Shown here: positions 4,643-5,455 of the stretch, piece by piece
How positions within the stretch are numbered: position 1 is the stretch's first letter
Layout of the letters: every line of letters begins with the position of its first letter
NCBI GenBank assembly: GCA_903821805.1
Contig: CAIJNA010000003.1
Location: 1-5,455 of the forward strand
Direction: 5' to 3'
DNA length: 5,455 nucleotides
Origin: an uncultured Campylobacterota bacterium
GTDB lineage: Bacteria > Campylobacterota > Campylobacteria > Campylobacterales > Arcobacteraceae
Position numbers and translations under genes: made by a program
The notes under the pieces: model-generated
Database searches by the model: none
Told to the model about the DNA's origin: nothing
Seen by the model: only the letters and a program-made list of their open reading frames with translations

Positions 4643-5455
4643 TGGCTATCCTAAATGCTACAGCATTTTCTAAAATAAGTGAATTGTTAAAACAGCAAAC
4701 TATCATACCGTCGCTAGTTGCTTTGATCTTACTAACAACTTCTCCATTTAAAGAATTAATTATAGAACCAATAATTTGACCCTTCACAACATAATTCCCT
4801 ACGATTTCAGCAGGAATAAAAATCCCGCTTTTTTGTGCTTTTACTATTTTTAAATTCTTTTTTGTAATCACATTTGATTCATATGCATTAAATATCTTAT
4901 GATCTACTATCCCTACTTTATCCATAAATCTTACCATCGCCTGATGAATTTGGCTGGAAATATTCTTGTCTACCAAATTGTCTACAGGACAAACTATCGA
5001 GTAAGCTTTAGTTCCCCAAAGTTGCCAGTTATACTGCAAAGTCACTGTATCTATAGATCTTAACTCACTATGATGTATGATTTTGAATCCGAATTCTTTG
5101 GCTCCATCCAGATCTTCATAGCCACTTTTAAAAAGTTTGATGTGTGGCAAGCAGTTTGTTGGGTCTCTTCGTCTTTCAAGATTAATTCCATATGTATATC
5201 CACTAATTGCTTCAAAAACTTTTGCTGCAATTCTTTGTGTAGTTTCACCTTCACTATATCCTGGAAACATCATATTTAAATCTGTTTTATCTAAAGGCCA
5301 AAATCTCTGTGCAATATTTAATGCGTAATGATTAATTGATGGGATAATCAAAACATTACCTTTTATTTTACTTTTATTGATAGTATTTTTCAAATAATCT
5401 ACCATGTGAGAAGCACAAAAAAGTGGCAATATGGCATCTCCATCCATTGCTCCAA
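4632..5455 (-). CDS. AstE/AspA-like (M14-related) protein with substituted active-site residues, 5' end outside the window
   Basis: The leftward frame is open to the window edge. At least 273 residues are visible, counting two codons upstream of the ATG at 5447, which is probably internal; numbering below is from that Met. The framework is that of the succinylglutamate desuccinylase/aspartoacylase family. GAMDGDAILPLF parallels 'GG.HGdE..g.f', IPSINHYALNIAQRFWPLD (35-53) parallels 'NP.a...R..p.D', and DLNMMFPGYSEGETTQRIA (56-74) parallels 'DLNR.FPG...g..t.riA'. The C-terminal part SGIFIPAEIVGNYVVKGQII (207-226) matches the biotinyl/lipoyl-like beta domain. The usual zinc ligands are not conserved: His and Glu of HGdE become Asp2 and Ala5, and the later DLH reads NLE (Glu91). 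The Arg of LNR is Met59, and the usual late 'E.G' reads VCP. Hydrolase activity of the classical type is doubtful. The frame is unbroken, so it is not an obvious pseudogene. Confidence 0.75.
   Translation of the reverse strand, partial: GAMDGDAILPLFCASHMVDYLKNTINKSKIKGNVLIIPSINHYALNIAQRFWPLDKTDLNMMFPGYSEGETTQRIAAKVFEAISGYTYGINLERRRDPTNCLPHIKLFKSGYEDLDGAKEFGFKIIHHSELRSIDTVTLQYNWQLWGTKAYSIVCPVDNLVDKNISSQIHQAMVRFMDKVGIVDHKIFNAYESNVITKKNLKIVKAQKSGIFIPAEIVGNYVVKGQIIGSIINSLNGEVVSKIKATSDGMIVCCFNNSLILENAVAFRIANIR

Noticed and set aside
5060..5328. Open frames of 60-70 codons on both strands inside the AstE-like gene, and similar ones antisense to ispDF and dapF.
   Set aside because: They lie wholly within well-supported genes, have no ribosome binding sites or recognisable motifs, and look like shadow frames.

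Overview
The window looks like chromosomal DNA from a Campylobacterota (epsilonproteobacterial) genome, most likely a Sulfurimonas-like free-living relative. It is AT-rich (roughly 30% G+C by eye) and tightly packed. It carries the fused ispDF gene followed directly by an atypical response regulator, as in Helicobacter pylori (HP1020-HP1021) and Campylobacter jejuni (Cj1607-Cj1608, with pgpA Cj1610 close by). No mobile element, tRNA, rRNA or CRISPR array is visible, and no stretch longer than 300 bases lacks a gene.

Layout. Bases 1-153 are the 3' end of a methyltransferase-type gene, probably bioC. A 68-base gap holds a candidate promoter and a clear ribosome binding site. A compact rightward cluster follows: ispDF (222-1343), an HP1021-type regulator (1344-2225), pgpA (2225-2701), then a 64-base gap with a second possible promoter and a strong ribosome binding site, a shortened spermidine-synthase-like gene (2766-3296), coaE (3303-3899) and dapF (3880-4611). 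Genes abut or overlap by 1 to 20 bases. A leftward gene, truncated by the window edge (4632-5455), converges on dapF. It encodes an AstE/AspA-like (succinylglutamate desuccinylase / aspartoacylase) protein. A perfect 8-bp-stem hairpin covers the junction, with the leftward gene's stop codon in its loop.

How the genes fit together. The rightward cluster is mostly housekeeping. IspDF makes isoprenoid precursors by the MEP pathway, PgpA completes phosphatidylglycerol synthesis, CoaE performs the last step of coenzyme A synthesis, and DapF supplies meso-diaminopimelate for peptidoglycan and lysine. The common theme is envelope and cofactor building, read together with a global regulator.

The unusual content is three proteins that keep a recognisable fold signature but have lost the residues that define the family's chemistry: the response regulator (Ser in place of the phospho-accepting Asp, and a middle region that may be a decayed AAA+ domain), the SpeE-like protein (no N-terminal domain, no glycine-rich nucleotide motif, no catalytic Asp), and the AstE/AspA-like protein (all three zinc-ligand positions and further active-site positions substituted). 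All three reading frames are intact, which suggests retained non-canonical functions rather than decay. I see no clear evidence of an entirely new multi-gene system.
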